Origin: Acridotheres tristis
Lineage: Eukaryota > Chordata > Aves > Passeriformes > Sturnidae
Direction of reading: 5' to 3'
Length of the DNA: 64,000 bases
NCBI GenBank assembly: GCA_037013685.1
Contig: CM072886.1
Location: forward strand, 59,822,933 to 59,886,932
In this document: positions 13,976-27,400 of the stretch, piece after piece
Numbering within the stretch: position 1 is the stretch's first letter
How the letters are laid out: each line of letters starts with the position of its first letter
The notes under the pieces: generated by a model
The model's input: the letters and a program-made list of their open reading frames with translations, nothing else
The model's database searches: none
What the model was told of the DNA's origin: nothing
Program-made: the position numbers and the translations under genes

Positions 13976-16900
13976 ACATTCAGGCAAATAGGCAAAGTCA
14001 CATTTATACCAGGTCATTAAATACATTCTAGTTTCAAGGGGGAAAAAAAACCCCAGCAGATGAGAGGAAAAACCTCAGGATAGAAGTTTAAAATGAAAGG
14101 ATAAACTAATACAAAGAATTCATCAAGAGTATTAGAAGAGGATTTAAACTGAATGTGAAACAAGCTTTTGTGCCAAAGTTTAAAAGTGAAAGGAGGATGC
14201 TCAAAGTTAAACTGTGGATGCTCCAGAAGTTTAGTGGAAGGAACAAATAATTTTTGTGAGTGCAAACTCTATGCATGGGATGGGAGCATATCCCATAGAG
14301 ATGCTACATTACAGAAAGAGAATTAAAAATCCCCAGCCACTGTCTTTGTATAAACATAATCACTGTTTGAATGCACATTTAGTTCAATCAACAAAGCAAT
14401 TTTTTGTTCTTAAGAATTATTTGAACATTTGCCTTAAGAAAAAAATATGCTTATTTGCATTATTAATGAAAACACAGAAATATTATCTCATCACTTAATG
14501 TCATAATTACTGTACTTCACTTAAATGCTGTCAAGTAAAAGCTGTATTTTGTGAAAACATACATTAAGAGATAGACTTCAGCTTCTGGGATTCTTGTAAT
14601 GATGAAAACTCTCAAAATACCTCACAAATTTGCATTTTGTAGAAAATATAACTAAATGATCTAAGGTAACCAGCAGCAGAAAAGCATGTTATGACTTACT
14701 GCCATTAACTCCATATGATATTTAAGACATGAACAAAGCAGGAATATAAATCTTAACAAAATCATACCTGATCTCTTATATAAAATTTTAACACTTTTGA
14801 AGACAAAAACCAGACAACTAGGACATTCTTTTTGTACATCACTCTGAAATACTCTGGAAAAGCACTAATTCTATTCACTAAGTTATGGTAAATGGCAGTA
14901 AGGACTCCTTTTTCCCACAGAAAGGTGTATTGGGTTTGTGTGGCAGGGTTGTGGTAGGGAGGGAGGCTGCAGGGGTGGAGTATGCTAGATGGAAAAAATA
15001 CTTCCCTTTCCATCTGGCAGTCGAGCTGGCTTGCCTTAGTAATTTCTAGGACTGAGAATGTGAGTCAGGTACTCCCCAAAACCTTAATTCAGCAGCATGA
15101 GAGTGGTCATCTCATTGCAGTGGAAAGATCACGCCAGTCCATTGTTCAAACCTGAACCCTAAAGTCTGTCTGTCTGCCTCCCTCACTCTGCAGAGTGTGC
15201 AGAATCTGGGACAGTAGATTTTCCTTCAACAAGCACAGTGGCTAAAAAATAACTGTAGGACACGGACACACACAACACAGAAACTCAGCAGCAGCTCTAA
15301 GATTGACCACACAACCCATTTTACAGATGCATGCACCACTTCTGCAGTAAGTTGGAGGCTTATGTTGAAGTTTGTCTGAACAAAAATCCTTCAAGGGAGA
15401 TAAACAGGTCAGAGATGAGTACTTTTCTGTAATACAAAGCTTTATATAGAAGACTGATTCAAATCTGACAGAGTTTGTAATGTGCAAAAGCTATTACCCT
15501 AGAGCTGACGGCAAGCCTGTATGGAACTGTGTTCTGATCTCAGAGTTGCCTCCCCTACTGAGGCTCCTCCAGAGGCCAACCAGGGAGGCATCCAACACAG
15601 CAAACCACAAGACAATTCATTTCTATGGCCCCTGGGTTTTGCCAGTAAATATTTCCTCCAGATTCAAGACTAAATGGCTACAACCAGCTACTCTAGCTTT
15701 CTCTTCTCCTATCAGAAAGGTGCTTGGACATACTAACATTTTCCAGCCTGAACTAGCATCCAAATTACAATTTTCCAGTAGGTGGATTGGAAGACTTTAC
15801 ATTGCTTCTTGTGCCTTTACATATAACCATATTTGCAATATTGTCCTCCTGTTATGAAGCAATTTAACAGCTGTACTTGGTCAATTACTCCTACTAAACA
15901 AAATTACAGTTCTACATAATCATGAGAAGCAAAATAGAAAGACAAAAATAATTATAAGTGCATGAGATAAGTGGTTCAGCTGTGGAAAATAAACTTTCAT
16001 CTGTTATAGTCACTACTCTTATGCACAAACCTTTTAAGATTTCAGGTCTGCGATTATTTTGCCATATAATACGAAGTCTACAACTATAAATTTCATTCTT
16101 ATTAAAAAGAGGTGACTCATCAACTCCTGAATACAATATATAGACCAACATAAGATGCCCATGAACACAAAACTGAGCTTAGCTGAAGTAATCTGTATCA
16201 CTGTCCAAAAAAGGATGTACAGACAAAACCTCTGGGTAGCAGAATTATCATGCCTCTTGAATGCAACAGTGTTTTAATTGGATAGCTACACTTTTAAAGA
16301 GTTTTAAAGAGGCTTTGCATATTTCCATTTCCTAGTTTTCTTCATTTAAGCAGTTTGTGTTTAAAAAATCCATTAAAGGTACCTATCAACGACAGAAATA
16401 CTGCCTTTCTTATATCTTCGTTCTTTTTAACTTATTTTCCCTGAAAGTTCGACAAATATAGATTCAATCAGCACTTACCAGCTGCCCAGCTACCACCCTC
16501 ATCAAAAACTCCTTTGTGCCACATTGTCCTACGTGATCAGAATAACAGGACTTACAAAATCAATTTATCACCTAGTATTATGGCGAAAATCTGGAAAAGT
16601 CACACACTGAAATGAACAAATGCTTTTCTTAAATGTATCAAATATGAAAATTGATTATCATCATCACAATTTTCTGATGCATGCTTGAGCACTTTAAGGT
16701 GTACATGTGTCTTGTATTTGTATCTGTAGTAATTTGCTATCACAAATACTTACACATTTTAATATATGTTTGGATATGCTTAAAAGCTCAGGAGCAAGTT
16801 AAAACTGAGGATTACATGCCAAGTCAATCTCCTATTAAGCAAATTGATATGAATTAAAGTTACTGTTTTAAAAACAAATTAGACTCCCCTCCCCAGCTTC

Positions 16901-18667
16901 TAAGTTCTGCGTTTCAAGAGGGTGAAACACAATGAAAATAAGTATTCAGAAAAAAGAAAGGAAAAAAAGTGATTTTAGTTATTTTGCTTTAAAACACTGG
17001 AGAAATATAGCATCCCAATAAGTACAAACAGGAATTTAAACTCATAAATATTAAATGCTTTAAGACTTATTTCCACTACCGCATTCCTTCCTTATATCCT
17101 TACTACAGATTTTATATCATTACTGCCAAAGCACAAATTCACATGCCTGCCTTCAGGGGAAAAAAAAAAAGGAAACAAAGATACTATCTTGCTACACTTA
17201 AGAAACTGAACTGGATGTACTTTACTAATTTCTAGTCTACCATCTAACAATACTCCCACATTCAGATTTTACAGAAGAAAACTGCAGATGAGGCTGCCCA
17301 GCAAAAAGAGAGCCTAATCTTAATAAGTGCATACAGAGAGCATCACTCTAAGCAACTTCACTACTTGTATTTAGTAAAAAGAGTAAACCAACCTGCTAGC
17401 CAAGTATAATAATCAGAGGAAATCGCTTTTACATTTAATAAGGGCACATACCTTATCTTTCCAGCAGTCAAAAAATGATTCCTCCAAATTTTGGCCAAAG
17501 CAGAGCACCACAGAGGATTTGAACTGCAAATGTCCCGTGTGCCCACTAAGTCTGCACTCAGCAAGCTGTGTTCATCCTGGGCACTTTATTTCCCAGGCTT
17601 CACCTTCCAGTTCTTACTAGGAGAGTTGAATAGCAACTCGAGAACCAGGAGGGGAAAATACCCAAACTAACCCTCTCATAATGATTCTCTTATCTCCACA
17701 AAAATATTATGTGTATGATTTAGAAGAAAATTCTGTAAAATGGGAGTACCCATAAGCATGCACATCCTGCTTCAGCAGGTCAGTATGCAGACCCAAATTG
17801 CTCCAGAATCCAAAGAGACTCCATATAAAAAATTACAGAGCACAGAAATTTTGAAATCATAGTTTCCTATACAGTATCTTCCCCCAAAATAAACAGGCTG
17901 AAGTTACATTTAGTGTCAACTAATCTTCAAAGTTGTCCGTAAATTTGGAATTATGTTAACATCTCAGCACATGATATGCTTGGGACTTCCATATTTGTAT
18001 GTTTACATTCTCACACACGAAGTGACAAGATGCACAAACAACAGGATAACTGAGAGCCGATAGTCCAGAAAACTCCAATGTTCTCGATGCATTTGGCATA
18101 AAAGACTACAGCTAGCAAATGGTGAGCAGTAATTTATAAAGTGGCAAAAGACCTAATCCTGTGAACCATGGCAGTAAAGAGGTCTCTCCATGACTTAACT
18201 AAAACCTGATTCACAATCTGTAGAATAGTGAAGACAAAGATTAAGAAGCTGCAGATATTGCCTTCCTGCCTTCCATTCCCTCTCTACAAAAAGTGTATCT
18301 CCTCCTAAAAAGTAAGGGCACAGTAGCATCAGCTGAGAAAAGGGAAAAGTGCTGTGCAGGCCAAAATTGAAAGCCTGCCCTCCTAAAACAACATTTACCT
18401 TGGTTAAAGTCATGTTACAGTAAAAAACAAAAGCTATCCTGAAATACCTAATGTTTGTCTCTCCTCAGTCACTTCTAAAGAAAAACATACTTCTGAAATG
18501 TAGGTTGATGAATGCTGATGTTCAAAATATCCTAATGAAATTAATGGATCTGCAAGTGTGCAACACCTTTGAAGCCTCTCACCTACTTACACCTCTTTCT
18601 AAGACACTGTCAATCAAAAGCAGGGCAGGAAGGGTTATAAACTTAGCAAAGTCCAAGTTTAAATTTC

Positions 18668-18687
18668 AAGACAACTAAAGACAACTA
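18668..18687. repeat. Perfect 10-bp tandem duplication
   Basis: aagacaacta occurs twice in direct tandem. It is probably a small replication-slippage event. Confidence 0.75.
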
Positions 18688-21493
18688 ATCCTGTGATAAA
18701 AAGAGGCTTGTCCATCAAAAGCAACACCTTGAAGGGCTAGGATCAAGTCTAGATACAAACTTGAATGCACCTTTGCACTGTATGATGAAAAACACCCACG
18801 TTCACATTTTTAGTGCGAATTCAACACCTTTTAAAGACACTCAATTAATTTAAAACCTAAGAAAAAAAGAGACATTTGGTAAAGTGATTACTTCAGACTC
18901 CAACAGCAGACAAAAGACAGAGTAGAGAGGAGTCTAGAGACTGAGGTATAAAATTACAGATAAGTACCAAATACACTCAGCAATTTCTTAGCAGAGAACG
19001 TCATAAGGATTTTAAACAGATGACATTTGCATTTGCAGTAGTCAGACTGACAGAACGGATGTGCTAAAACCCATTTAAAAAAAGCCCAAATCTGAAAGAC
19101 TTGTCAAGGTTTGTTAGGGACACGATTTGCACGTCTGCAAAATGAACTCAACAATGTCTCTCTCTGAGAAGCAGAAGTGCATTTTGAGGAAGACAATGAA
19201 ACAAATTCACACTGTAAAAAGCGAGGGAGTTGCTAAAGTCTACTTCATAATTACCTGTATTTTGAAAGTGAGTATAAAAAGGTATATAAAAATAGTAAAT
19301 GGTTATTTTAAAATTACTCTTTTCTTTTTTGCCTTCCAATTCTACTTTCAGTAAATGTCACGATAATGTGATGAAGACAATAGTACTGCCATAAGGCTTT
19401 GGGATAGCTTTAAAACTGCAGGTTGTCTGAAACAGCTGCAAATTTGTGATGACTCATTTAGCTGTTTATCTTCCAATACTCAGCAATGTTCAGGAGCTGA
19501 CTATATGGACATCTTTCAGAACAAAATTATTTACAGTTACAGGTTATTTATAGTGTTTGGAATTTCCTTGATCACTCAAATAATAGTATTTGGAAACAAA
19601 CTTTTGGGAAGATGTTTCTTCCCTGTTCATTATTTCAGTAAAAAGTGGCTACTATGAAGTAGAGACAATTTTTAAGCCAAAGACTTGTGAATGGCAAGAC
19701 TTACAGAACAAATAGAGAAGGAGACCGTGATAACCAGCTGATTGCTCACACAAGCTCTAATGGGATGTGTTATGATGCCAAGAATAAAAACAAAGTCACA
19801 ATAGACGATTGGAACCTGGGAGAAAATGATAGCTTGTGAAATTGTTCAGAAAGGCAAGAGCAGCCATACTGAAACATATTGGACAAAATTATATTGAGAA
19901 AGTGGACTGTGAAAAGTTCCATTCAGACACACAACTATTGCTGTTAAAACCACTGTGACTAGCAGAAGACAACTTTGCTCCCAGTCATGCTATTTCACCC
20001 TTGAAGCAGCCTAAGTCACAAGCAGCTGCAGCCTGGCTGCCACTGCAACAAGAGACAAAGTCAAGGCAGATCAAAAGAAATACAAAAGAAAGACAGCCCA
20101 CCCCAAATCCTTAAAAACAGAATTAAGAATGGCCTAGGGAGCTGCTGAAGCTACCATTTGTCAGCTCAACTCCTGGTAAAGCAAGAGGGAAGTAGGGAGC
20201 CCAGGACTGTGTGACACCTCTCAGTTTGGACAATATCTCTAGTTTCCTGGGACATCAGGCAGTTGTCTTCAGTTTGCACTTGAGTGAATAAGTGCCTTCC
20301 AAGTCTGTGATTTATTTTCCACTGCACACATTTACTACTTTAAGTCCTTCACCGTCTTTTTCCAACTGCATGTAATGATGCATCTACATATGCTGAAAAT
20401 TCAAGGCTTGATTACAACTAAAAGTAATGGAGGCTCAGAGAGGGTTTTGAGTAGGTCTGATTTTAATGGAAAAGGGGAAACCAGTGAAAAGAAACCCCAG
20501 AACTTTCTGCCTGACAGACCTGTGGCTTCTCCTCCAGCAGACCAAGTTTCCTGGCTTTCTGATAATATTGGAAAGCTCCAATGTTTCCAGTCTGAATTAT
20601 AAGACAGCCTCAAATGAACAGCAGCAGATACCCACAATTGATGTTATGCTCCTATCTCAGAACAAAAAAAAACACCTGGGAGGCAAACCCAGCATTTCCT
20701 CAAAATTACAGTTCTCCAAAACAGAAAGGTTTAGTGTTTCAATCTAGCTCTAAATTTCCATAGTTCTCTATCTGTCTAGATTTTGGGTCTACAAGTCTCT
20801 TACCAAGCAGCAGTAATAGGAGACATAAATATAAAGTTTAATGAACATCGGAATCACTTCACAAACCAACAAGATGAGAGAATATAGTCTGGGCAACAAA
20901 AGCAAACGACATTTGGAAAAGACATTACCAGTCAAAGGACTTTTTAATGGGTATATATTCACACTGCTGATTATTCAAGCAATTACAGAATATGACATTC
21001 AGATCTCAGGTTTCTTTAACTAAAATATATTCCAATTGTTTGCTTTTATCATCAAAAGTAAATTTCAGGAGATTAAATTTCAGAACTTCAAGATAATTAA
21101 AGCTGTCTTGCTCTTTTTGCAACTACAAACATCACCTTTCAGAAATATAATCTATGCTGAATCTTGAAAGTTGAGATCACTTGAAAAACAACTCACATTT
21201 TGATATAATGACACCAAAAAGAAGACTTTCTGATATGACTATATTGGTCTCTGGATTAAATTTACTTAGCAGCAATTTCTAAAAGTCCTGTATTTAGTTG
21301 CAAACACACTGAAACTAATATCTCACGTAGGAATCAGTCTTGTACTGTATTAGTCCCTAAAACCGCAGATGAGGGCCCTAGTACTTACTTAGTCCATACA
21401 GACTGTGTACACCTTCTACATTAATCAATACATCCTCACTTCATGCTGTTCCCCTCTAGTATAGTTTACAAATAAATATCAGGAAATATAGCA

Positions 21494-21557
21494 GGATATA
21501 TATCTATATATCTGTATCTACATCTATATCTATCTATATATATCTATATCTACATAT
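21494..21557. repeat. TA/TATC microsatellite
   Basis: Imperfect tandem repeat built from TATC, TATA and TACA units over about 64 bases. It is likely to vary in length between individuals. Confidence 0.85.
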
Positions 21558-23479
21558 TAGCTTATATATTTAGATCAAAGTATAACTGCTCAACAGTATT
21601 TTCCTGAATAATCGAACTTCCTGAAATTTCAGTGCAAAAAAGTGTGAAGTATGATAGAAGGAATTTCTAAAAAAAGTATAGAAGATTTCTTCTATATTTC
21701 AGTTTTCACAGTGTAATGGATTTGCCTTTCTTGTTTTAGATTCTATGCATTTTGCTACTGATCTTCCTAGTAAACCAAAAATGTTATCACCTGGTTGGGA
21801 GAGTGGCTCTGAAATACAAAGAGTTACGTATCAAAAGCCTGCACTAGAACATCAGTACTAAATTTTAAAGTTCATTTATATTTCTCATGCCTGCAGAGTC
21901 CTCAAAAAGAGGAAAAATGTGACATTTCTTACTTCACAGACATAGAGCGTCCAGAATGCTCCATTCTTTTAAAAAAAGTGAGTTGCAAAATAGCTGGTCT
22001 TAATTTTATGTGCTTAGATGTCTGAATGCAAGTTATTAAACTCTTAACTGACAACCATTACCATTCCTTGATGCGTGGTTTTACTTCTTCAGCAGGTCAG
22101 CCTATATAATTATTACTTAAATAAAGCTTTTGGTGAAGTTATTATCAGGGCAGATGTTACATTCTAGAAACAAAGGTGGACATTTGGAATCTACTGATAA
22201 GTCCTGGTACATTTTGTGTAGGAAGCTTCCAGATGACTTTATGTCCTCAGCAAAAGAGAAAGGAGATATAGGGGGTTCTACTTCTGGTTTATTTTACCTT
22301 TTTGATAAATGGGAGATAGAAATACTCCCTTTTGGCTATTAAAGTAGTTTAAACACATATTTAATTTTAGCTATTCTGGCTCTAGGCTCTGGAGTTGTCT
22401 GCAGCCATGTTAAGTTCTGGCAAATTTTGTGCTGAGATCTTTATGAGAATATCTACATGGGAATGTAATAGCTGGCTGCTGTCACTGCAGTAAAGTCTAC
22501 AAAGACTCTATGCTCTTAAGTGCAAAGAAAAACCTTGCATTTTACAGAGGAGCACATGTTCAAACATCCAAAACATTTTCTCTGCCTTGTATAGCTTCTT
22601 TATCCTGCTGCCATAGGGCACAAAGATTTTTCCATCTTAATATCTGGAGACTATTTTCTAAGAGTAACTACTAGATAATTTGGTATTTTCTTAATAAGCA
22701 GGATAAATAAAGTTTATTATTCTTTAAAATCAAGACATCAAACCAGTTTTCTTCCTTGTTAAGTTAACTACAAAAAAGCCCTGGAAAAAGACATACATTA
22801 CTGTATGCTCAGTGACCAGCTGCTTTAAATTTGGGTATTAAGAAATTCACTCTTTTCTGTGTGCAAGAGCTGAATGATTTAATAAATCTCCATATGCCCC
22901 AATATGTGCCAGCTATACTGGGTTATCGAAAATCCAGCTGCTGTTATGATAATAGCTGCCAATGCTAAAACTACTGAAGAGAATAATGAATCAACTTCAA
23001 GTCAACTAAGACATAAACTGACACAGTTCCACTTAAGATACATGGGAATACAATACATCTGTTAATTAAAAACTAACACTGATAGTCACACGAAATTTAG
23101 TGCCAAGAATTCATGGGCATTGTTTGTGGTGGAAAATTAATGCAAATCAACCTGTATGAAGACAAGCAGCCCCATTTCCATCAGTTGTCCTAGATGCATA
23201 GGAATGTCCTATAAATTACACATTCAGCTTGCAAAACAGATTCTATTGTGTCACAGTTGGCTTTCTTTATTACACATGATAATTCCTATGCAGCTAATAG
23301 ATGACATGTTTTACATAGCTAGACTTCTGAATTTCTCAACTATCATAGAAATTATGATTATGAAAATGATTATGAAAATTTGATTGATCTACCAGTATTT
23401 TAATCAAGGAAAGAGTCAAAGGTACAATGCCACTGCCCTTAAGCCATTGAACAAGCACACAAAGGAAGCAGAAATAGAG

Positions 23480-23521
23480 AAACAAGGTGTCAGAACAAGG
23501 TAGCTAAACAAAGTGTCAGAA
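23480..23521. repeat. Two-copy 16-bp direct repeat
   Basis: aaacaaggtgtcagaa at 23480-23495 recurs with one mismatch at 23506-23521, a 26-bp period. Confidence 0.7.
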
Positions 23522-24281
23522 ATTATTCTCTGGACACATATTTTTTGGCCAATCAGTGCAGAAATATCCACCAAAATATGTCACTATTAACTTTTTAAAA
23601 GCTAAGAAAATACTTCCTTGGATATGAAATTATTACTTGTAGTTACAAATGCTTTACAGGTAGATATAACTTTCATCTTGGTGTCAGCATAAGTAAATAC
23701 ATTAATGACACAGTATTTCATTTCTCACAATTAGCTCTGTTGTTAGGGGAAATAATTTTGAAATTAATCTAGAACTCATCAGTCCCCTCAGTAAGATTAG
23801 AGTGTTATTATGTTGATGTAAATTTACATAAGATATAGGACACAAAATACTTACTATAACAAACAAACACAAAACCAACCCATTTACATTTGTTGGAGCT
23901 GGTTCATCTCTAGTACATAAGGCATGCAATGCTCAAAAGCCACATTAAAGACAACTTCAGTAACTCCAACTTCAAGAAATCTATATATAGTAGTTTAGGT
24001 ATAAAAAATAATATAAGAATGCCTTATTTGAAAAAGATTAGGAATATATTGACAAATTAAAAGCATGTCATGCAGAGATTTAAGATGCTTATAAAAGCTC
24101 CAGTATAGGGGCCAACCACATCAAGGGGCTTACAGAAAACTCAAAGACTTTGAAAGCTTAAAGAACCTCATTTTTTTCATACCTTAATTAAGAAGTTGCA
24201 AACAATTGTGTTTTCAGCCACATGTTTTTGACATTGCAACAAACCCAACACTGTCATTTTCTCAATTATTAGTAGACTTAC

Positions 24282-24427
24282 TTTTCTTTAAGGAAATCCA
24301 CTACTTGTTTGAAGTCTGCCACACAGTATTCTCTTTTCATGTCCATGAGCACACTGTCAGAGGCTGACTGGACTGGTATGTGCAGAAAAGCATATACTCT
24401 TGGATGACTGAGAATCTTGGCCATTTC
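24282..24427 (-). CDS. CDKAL1: CDKAL1 internal exon (radical-SAM domain, downstream of the two)
   Basis: On the minus strand, these 146 bases encode 48 residues plus two bases of a split Lys codon. The peptide begins [20 protein letters not shown] and continues [20 protein letters not shown], ending near VVDFLKE. This follows directly on the ...YILEHLE end of the preceding exon, as in CDKAL1 (roughly human residues 304-352, from memory). HIPVQSxSDxVLxxMxRxY is a hallmark of the MiaB/CDKAL1 methylthiotransferase family and belongs to the later barrel strands that shape the S-adenosylmethionine and substrate pocket. The acceptor is CTCTTAG after a T-rich tract (24428 upward) and the donor is GTAAGT (24281 downward). 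The exon starts in phase 0, matching the end of the previous one, and ends in phase 2. Differences from the human protein as remembered, such as Asp for Glu in LMDMKREY, are conservative. The frame is intact. Confidence 0.97.
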
Positions 24428-27400
24428 CTAAGAGTTATTAAAAGAAAAAGAAGTTTTAAAGCACTATGAAAATAGTACAGAAAACTCATTTAAATTAATA
24501 TCTGGGGTAAATATTAGTAGCAATATTTCTAAAACCCAAAAAATACGAATTGCCTCAACCAAGTTCGAAACAGTAGGGACAGGTGAAAATATCTGAAAAC
24601 AATTTTATTTTAAGAGAAAATAAGAAGAAAGCGATGACATCAAATTTCCTTTGAGATAGGATCACATTCCCTATGTAGTATTGATTACGCAATTAAAAGG
24701 AAATTTTAGAGGCAAAGCATTGTGAAAATTGGTGATTTCAGACAGTGGCTGTTTTCAGAAGATGGCAAGGGATAGCTGCTTTCTTGTTGGAGTGAAGTAA
24801 CTTCTCAGATACCAAAATGAGAATTGTCTATAATTGCAGCATCCCTAAAGTTGGCCAGTTGCTAATTAAGGTATACCATGTCACTTGCAAACCTGCTCCA
24901 ATACTGACCTGAAATGTTACCTGTGTTACTTCAGAAAAAAGGACAGAAATTAAAAGTGTTTGGCTATAAAACTAATAGAATTAATCAGGGGGCAACTTAA
25001 AACTAGAGTGACAGCTTGGAAAGAGACATAGGATGTTACACATTTTGTAAAAATGCAAAATTTCAGGAAAAAGAAAGGAAAGGTAATAGCAAAATGTAAA
25101 ACCAAACTTCCTAATGAAAGCCAAACCAAACTCCCAACAGAAGCTTGCCAATGTGATGGAATGTGAGACAGAGAATAGAATATGGTAGTCTAATTTCTCT
25201 CACTTTTATTATTTAACCACTTAAGGACATACAGTAAAATAACAAAGTTTAAGTATTTTTTAAAGTTGAGACCAACCAGCATCGAGACTGTGTGCAATAT
25301 GGTATCATGCTACATGTTAATCTTTGTCCTGCAACAAATAAGTGAACTTGGATAAAGAACCATATTCCATGAACAACCAGGTCTTCACATACGGTTTTCC
25401 CTTCTCCCTGTGCTGTGGGCATACAGGAAATGGCCTGGGACTGAGCACTGCTCTTCTGCCAGTGCATTCTGTGTGCTCCAGTCAGGCTCACTCAGCCCAT
25501 TTCTCTTTTTCTGATGGTACAGATACTCTGTCTGACAACACATACTGCTGCCATATTTAGTTTTTAAGATGCAGCTATTTACAAATTCTTTCCAGACCAT
25601 TATCAGCAATATTAGTCACGCATCTAGATTTTTCTCTCTATTTCTACAAGGCTGGCCCAGACTGTTCAAAGAGAATGCAGACATCCTCATGCCTTTTCAC
25701 GTGCAGGAACTCAGCTTTTAAAAGCACTGATTTTTAGAACAAGAAGAAAAAATGCTCTCTCGATACTCACTTTTCATCTGACAAACATATGTGTACAAAA
25801 CCTGAACTCTATTAAAGCAGGTTTGAAAGTTTCTGTCTAAGATCCTATTACATAAATGTCTAAGAGAAGTGGTTACATTATTCAAGGCAACAGCTACTCC
25901 ATCTCAGGTATGTAAACTCAATTTGATACATGGAAAGACTGTGTGCAGTGAACCTGGCTCTCAGTGAAAGCTGGACATAGCTGGTTTCGTGAAAAAAGAC
26001 TGAAGAAAAGGCCACCACTCATCCACACAAATTTTTTGTCCAATTCAAATGGAACTATATTTATCTGTGCCCTTAATAATTGTAGCTATTCAGCTAGAAT
26101 ATATTGTCAAAAATGGAATTGTACAGAATAAGTACATAAACCTTTTCTTGAAGCTTTAGAAAATCTTGTAAATATAATTTATATAAAGCATCTCTGTAGT
26201 CATCTGTGATTTTTCTGTTTATCAGTAATCAAATATGTTCCTAAAATATGGGAAATATCAGCTGAAACTTAAGCTATGGACCACAAGCCTATTACTCTGT
26301 TTATCTCTTGGTTCCAAATTCTTCATTCTATCTTCAAAAACAGACTTATGATATAAGGAATCAGTGAAACTCATGTTTCATAACATGTTTCTAAATCTGC
26401 CAAGTTCTTAAAAGTAACTCACCCTACGACAAAAAAAAAAAATCTTTGCCATTCCTCTCAAATTTTGTATCTTCTGAATAAAAGGCTCTTCAATATGAGA
26501 TCAGTTTGTGAATTCTTTTTGAAAGTAATAAATTATTATTAGAATTTCTAGATACTAAAGTCCTATTTTATTACAACTTTTGTAAGGCTGAGAATCATCT
26601 GATAAAACAAAACCCCAAACAGATTCACTATGTTTGTTTGTGACAGAAATACTAGATTTTTAAAAACCCTACCTTGTTTTACCAAAGTTTTGATTTTTAA
26701 GGTCACAAATGTGCAAATTCTCTAGTTATATGAAAATGTTGGTTTTATTTCTCACAGTCACCTTAAAAATTTAAAATTTTGCAGTGAAGTATGAAGAATG
26801 AAAACCAAATTCTACAATCTCAAAAGTGTTTTCCTACCCAGGAGATTCAAAAAAACCAAAGCACCCAACCCCATAGCCACTAGCTGCTGATCTGACAGCA
26901 ACATGAAGAACCCTGCTGGTCTCACAGTCGATCTCTTTCAGGAGGATGTGGCCAAGAGGGAGCCTTTGACTGCACTTCCTCTAAGAGGAACTAAACCAAT
27001 GGTATCCAACAGCCAGTGTCAAACAAGACTAATCAGAACTGCTTCTTCCAGTCACCCTCCATGTAAAAGAAAGAAAACATATGTTTTCTGCAATCACTGT
27101 TGTCGTTCACTTTTAAGAGTAAGAGCACAACTGTTGTCATTTAAAGTAATTACCCTTGGTTCTGTACTAATGGGATGCAAAATGCCTGGCATTAATTAAC
27201 TGAACTTTTCAACTATCACTACAGGTCTTTGCATACAGTAAAAGCTACAGCTGTAAGCTCAAAAAAATTATTGACTATTTCACTGCATCATTTTGGTTCA
27301 GAAACATACTCCATATCAAAAGAACTGGAATTCTTCAGAAAATAAATAGCTTGTCTTGTGCAAATTCACATACAATACACACACAGTCTATCAGGGAACA

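Larger units (their letters stand above)
1..24281 (-). other. CDKAL1: Partial CDKAL1 intron downstream of the second exon
   Basis: This intron begins at the GTAAGT donor at 24281-24276 and runs off the left edge. I looked for the next coding block of CDKAL1 (the VPGITIAT / GFPGET / NQFYPRPG region) in reverse complement and did not find it, so that exon probably lies outside the window. Contents are AT-rich intronic DNA, a C-rich tract at about 2809-2826, the ancient LINE remnant at about 6600-7110, A-rich tracts near 5653, 12157, 13894 and 17160, and a TATC/TA microsatellite near 21494. The rest has no identifiable feature. Confidence 0.85.

Noticed and set aside
15480..15857. 125-codon plus-strand open frame.
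   Set aside because: No family resemblance and no start context, splice signals or supporting neighbours. Treated as chance.
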